Made by a program: the position numbers and the translations under genes. Below the pieces are notes generated by a model, which was not told where the DNA came from, searched no databases, and saw only the letters and a list, made by a program, of their open reading frames with translations. A stretch of 64,000 nucleotides of DNA from Pelagicoccus mobilis (GTDB lineage: Bacteria > Verrucomicrobiota > Verrucomicrobiia > Opitutales > Opitutaceae): contig NZ_JAENIL010000030.1 in the NCBI RefSeq assembly GCF_016595505.1, forward strand, positions 34,191 through 98,190, read 5' to 3'. Of this stretch, positions 60,994 through 64,000 are shown piece by piece. Positions within the stretch are counted from its first letter, which is position 1. Each line of letters opens with the position of its first letter.

Positions 60994-62952
60994 ATGAAGA
61001 ATATGAAACAGATCCGTAAATGGATGTTTGTCCCTGCCACTTTCGCAGCGCTCGCCCTCGTCGGTTGTGGCGGCGGCGATAAGGAGGAAAGCGCAGCGGT
61101 AGAGCCGGGGACTGGGAAAGCCCTTGAAGATGCGGCGGCTTACTATGCCGAGCATCCCGACTTTTTTACCTTTGCGACTCCAGCTGACCTGCCGGCCGAT
61201 TTGGTGTGGGAAGATTCGAGCGATCTGCCGGAATTCGCATCGCCCGATGCCAAGCGAGGCGGAGTGTTGTATGATTTCAACCTCTCGTATCCACGCACGT
61301 TGCGGACGATTGGACCTGACTCCAATAGCGCCTTTCGCAAGTTCCTGCTCGACGATTACAGCTTCCGCGTCGTGCACCCGCATCCGAACATTCCGGGCAA
61401 GTATTATCCGGCTTTGGCAGAAGCCTGGTCGATTGATTGGGAGGGCAAGCGTGTCTTTTTCAAGCTAGACCCGAAAGCGACTTACTCGGACGGCGTGAAG
61501 GTCACCGCTGACGACTATCTCTTCATGTTCTACTTCATGCAGCAGGACTATCATCAGGAGCCATGGTCGACCAACTGGTACCGTATGGGCGAAACCTATA
61601 CAAACATCACCAAGTACGACGACTACACGATTTCGATCGGCGTGAAGGAAGCGAAGCCTGACATTTTCCGCCTCTTTGAAGAAGATGTCCGCCCGGTTCC
61701 CAGTCACCACTACAAGGACTACAGCGAAGACTTCACAACTCGTTACCAATGGACTTTCGAGCCAACCACTGGTCCCTACGTCGTTCTCGAAAAGGACATC
61801 AAGAAAGGCCGCTCAATCGCGTTGACGCGCATCGACTGGTGGGCGGACGACAAGCGTTTCCTCCGCAATCGTTTCAACCCAGACAAGCGTGTCTTCACCA
61901 CGATTCGCGATATCGACAAGGCGCTTGAGGCTTTCAAGAAAGGCGAGCTCGATTACTTCCCGCTCACAGTTCCTGAATTCTGGCACCTTAAGCTGCCGGA
62001 TGATAACGAGGTCGTACAAAATGGATACGTTGGAAAGTACAAGTTCTACACTGATAAGCCTCGCCCGAACATCGGCGTTTGGATGAACAAGGCAAAGCCG
62101 CTCCTCGCCAACAAGGACATCCGCGTAGGCGTTGCGTATGCTCTCAATTTCGACCTCGCGATCAAGCAGGTCTACCGTGGCGACTACGAACGCTCTCAAA
62201 CCTGGGCGGAAGGTTACGGGGATTATCAGAATCACAACGTGAAGGCTCGTCCGTTTTCGGTGGAAAAAGCCCTCGCAAGCTTCGCCAAGGCTGGCTTTGT
62301 AGAGCGCGGCCCGGATGGCATCTTAGTGAATGACAAGGGTGAGCGACTGCAGATCGAACTCACCAATGGTCGCCCGCAATACAAGGACTACATCACGATC
62401 CTCAAGGAAGAAGCCATGAAGGCGGGTCTTGATCTCAAGATCGAAAATCTCGACCCGATGACTGCTTTCAAGAAGCAGCAAGAAAAGAACCACGATCTCG
62501 CGATTGGCGGCTACAATGTATCCGTCGAGCTGTATCCACGTTTCTTTGACTTCTTCCACTCCTACAACGCTCTTAATCCAGATGGCAGTCCTAAGCCGAC
62601 TACTAACAACCTGACCACTACCGCGTACGATGATTGGGATGAGCTGATCGACAAGTACAAGGCGAGCGACGACCTCGAAGAGATTCGCGAGATTTCGCTT
62701 AAGATGCAGGAGCTCATTCACGATGATGCCGCCTATATTCCAGCTCACAAAGTGTCCTATTATCGTGTGGGCATGTGGCGTTGGATGAAGTATCCGGAAG
62801 GTTTTGACGCTCGTGTTACTGACTCTTGGGACCAGTTCGGTCTGATGTGGATCGATGAAGAAGAGCGTAAGGAAGTTCGTGCGGCTGTAAGAAGTGGCAA
62901 AACTTACGACCCGATTTTCGAGACGTTCGACCAATACAAGTTAAAGGATTAA
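60994..62952 (+). CDS. Peptide-binding lipoprotein, YejA/OppA family
   Basis: Extracellular solute-binding protein family 5, 652 residues. The lipobox LALVGCGGG marks lipidation at about Cys25. The N-terminal DAKRGGVLYDFNLSYPRTLR and the later WSIDWEGKRVFFKLDPKATY, SDGVKVTADDYLFMF are family features, as is GDYERSQTWAEGYGDYQNH. It should deliver peptides to the permeases; YejA-type proteins bind short or modified peptides such as microcin C. The stop shares one base with the ATPase start. Confidence 0.92.
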   Translation: MKNMKQIRKWMFVPATFAALALVGCGGGDKEESAAVEPGTGKALEDAAAYYAEHPDFFTFATPADLPADLVWEDSSDLPEFASPDAKRGGVLYDFNLSYPRTLRTIGPDSNSAFRKFLLDDYSFRVVHPHPNIPGKYYPALAEAWSIDWEGKRVFFKLDPKATYSDGVKVTADDYLFMFYFMQQDYHQEPWSTNWYRMGETYTNITKYDDYTISIGVKEAKPDIFRLFEEDVRPVPSHHYKDYSEDFTTRYQWTFEPTTGPYVVLEKDIKKGRSIALTRIDWWADDKRFLRNRFNPDKRVFTTIRDIDKALEAFKKGELDYFPLTVPEFWHLKLPDDNEVVQNGYVGKYKFYTDKPRPNIGVWMNKAKPLLANKDIRVGVAYALNFDLAIKQVYRGDYERSQTWAEGYGDYQNHNVKARPFSVEKALASFAKAGFVERGPDGILVNDKGERLQIELTNGRPQYKDYITILKEEAMKAGLDLKIENLDPMTAFKKQQEKNHDLAIGGYNVSVELYPRFFDFFHSYNALNPDGSPKPTTNNLTTTAYDDWDELIDKYKASDDLEEIREISLKMQELIHDDAAYIPAHKVSYYRVGMWRWMKYPEGFDARVTDSWDQFGLMWIDEEERKEVRAAVRSGKTYDPIFETFDQYKLKD

Positions 62953-63971
62953 TGGATACGGCGGATCAATCGGCTCTCAGCGTTCGCAATTTGCGGGCGG
63001 GCTTCGCTGCGAAAGACGGTGTTATCGTAGCGGTCGATGATGTCTCGTTTGATGTTCCCAAGGGCAAAACCTTGGGGCTCGTCGGCGAGTCGGGCTGCGG
63101 AAAGAGCGTAACAGCGCTTTCCATCATGCGGCTTTTGCCGAACCCGACCGGCCGTATTATCAGCGGCGCGATCGAGCATCACGGTACGAATCTTGTCGAC
63201 CTGAGCATCGATGAGATGCGGAAGGTGCGCGGCAAGGATATCGGCATGGTTTTTCAGGAGCCGATGACCGCTCTCAATCCGGTGCATCGGATTGGCAAGC
63301 AATTGAGCGAGTCCTTTCTTTTGCATTTCCCTGGTATCAGCAAAAAGGAAGCTTGGGATCGTTCGATCGAGGCCCTTAAGCGGGTTGGCATTCCAGCTCC
63401 AGAGATTCGTGTGACTGAGTTTCCTCACCAACTGTCTGGCGGTATGCGGCAGCGTGTGGTGATCGCAATGGCGCTCGCTTGCGATCCCGGAGTTCTTATT
63501 TGCGACGAGCCAACCACCGCGTTGGACGTCACCATTCAAGCTCAAATCCTGGATCTGATTGGTCAGCTGCAAGCGGACCTGGGCATGTCGGTAGTCATGA
63601 TCACTCACGACTTGGGTGTGATTGCTGAAACGTGTGACGAAGTGGTGGTGATGTACGCAGGCCGAGTAGCCGAAAAGGGGAGTGTTTACGATATCTTCGA
63701 GAATCCCCAGCACTTGTATACGACGGGATTGCTGAGTTCTATCCCGAAGCTCGAGTCTCCGGCCAAGCAAAAGCTCTCGACGATTCCCGGCATGGTGCCT
63801 TCGCTGGTGGATATGCCAACCGGAGCGCGCTTCGCGCCTCGGTCAAACCATCCGAAGATCAAGGATTACCTCAGCTCCAAGGATTTCGCCGAAAAGCGAC
63901 CCGAGCTTATCGAGTACGCACCCGGGCATTGGGTGGAAGATTGTGAATTTGTACGTGTATCCGGGGAATGA
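62952..63971 (+). CDS. Peptide ABC transporter ATPase, OppD/YejF-like
   Basis: ATPase of 339 residues. Walker A is GESGCGKSV (about 36-44), the Q-loop [16 protein letters not shown], the signature [19 protein letters not shown], Walker [17 protein letters not shown], and the H-loop ITHD. The C-terminal oligopeptide extension has [12 protein letters not shown] and [20 protein letters not shown], without the usual Cys cluster of OppD. It is complete; the partner OppF-type ATPase, if any, lies beyond the right edge. Confidence 0.95.
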   Translation: MDTADQSALSVRNLRAGFAAKDGVIVAVDDVSFDVPKGKTLGLVGESGCGKSVTALSIMRLLPNPTGRIISGAIEHHGTNLVDLSIDEMRKVRGKDIGMVFQEPMTALNPVHRIGKQLSESFLLHFPGISKKEAWDRSIEALKRVGIPAPEIRVTEFPHQLSGGMRQRVVIAMALACDPGVLICDEPTTALDVTIQAQILDLIGQLQADLGMSVVMITHDLGVIAETCDEVVVMYAGRVAEKGSVYDIFENPQHLYTTGLLSSIPKLESPAKQKLSTIPGMVPSLVDMPTGARFAPRSNHPKIKDYLSSKDFAEKRPELIEYAPGHWVEDCEFVRVSGE

Positions 63972-63989
63972 ATATGAATTGTAATTTGT

Positions 63990-64000
63990 GTAGCGCGGTG
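63990..64000. repeat. Left arm of a third REP-like repeat, cut by window end
   Basis: GTAGCGCGGTG at the edge matches the first bases of the repeats at 53789 and 56338. It lies 18 bases after the ATPase stop, suggesting the transporter gene may end the operon here. Confidence 0.5.

Overview
The window looks like a chromosomal segment of a motile, Gram-negative member of the Verrucomicrobiota, most likely class Opitutia. This is an inference. It rests on the outer-membrane P- and L-ring genes, the gene order of the flagellar cluster, the many large unrecognised proteins, and dispersed repeats of the type GTAGCGCGG...CCGCGCTAC. No rRNA, tRNA, transposase, CRISPR array or prophage was seen.

Layout. 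1-4.2 kb (minus strand): a slyX-like gene followed by two glycosyltransferase genes, the last running off the left edge. 4.3-9.4 kb: a 1279-residue acidic repeat protein with one membrane segment, an unknown protein, and a small secreted protein with an Ig-like fold signature. 9.6-17.7 kb: PIN-PhoH ATPase, peptide deformylase, an unusual pair of membrane and coiled-coil proteins that may be a stator-like ion-channel pair, a methyltransferase coupled to a polytopic membrane protein, and a sulfatase homologue that has lost its active site. 17.8-52.4 kb: an almost complete flagellar regulon on the plus strand. It comprises flgB-flgC-fliE-fliF-fliG-fliH-fliI-fliJ-motE-like-fliK; then a PaaX-like regulator gene bracketed by two 40-bp symmetric sites; flgD-flgE-fliL-fliM-fliN; a hairpin repeat element; fliO-fliP-fliQ-fliR-flhB-flhA-flhF-(small membrane protein)-fliA; motA-motB-(Cys protein); and flgF-flgG-flgA-flgH-flgI-flgJ-flgN-flgK-flgL-fliW-csrA-fliC. 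52.4-53.8 kb: three unknown small genes. 53.8-64 kb: a MalY/PatB-type aminotransferase, two tandem Hsp20 chaperones, an MscS channel, a methyltransferase, and a YejB-YejE-YejA-YejF-like peptide ABC transporter cut by the right edge.

How the parts work together. Four sigma-54 (-24/-12) promoter matches precede flgB, flgD, fliO and flgF, so the basal body, hook and export apparatus appear to be the early, RpoN-dependent class. fliA encodes sigma-28, and sigma-28-like promoters lie before motA (strong) and flgL (weaker). This suggests the motor and the hook-junction/flagellin genes form the late class. FliW and CsrA sit directly before flagellin, whose ribosome-binding site carries a GGA motif, consistent with the known FliW-CsrA flagellin homeostasis switch. 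The PaaX-like gene and its paired operator-like sites between fliK and flgD are the best candidate for an undescribed regulatory layer. Not found here: fliD, fliS, flhG, flgM, the sigma-54 activator and chemotaxis genes.
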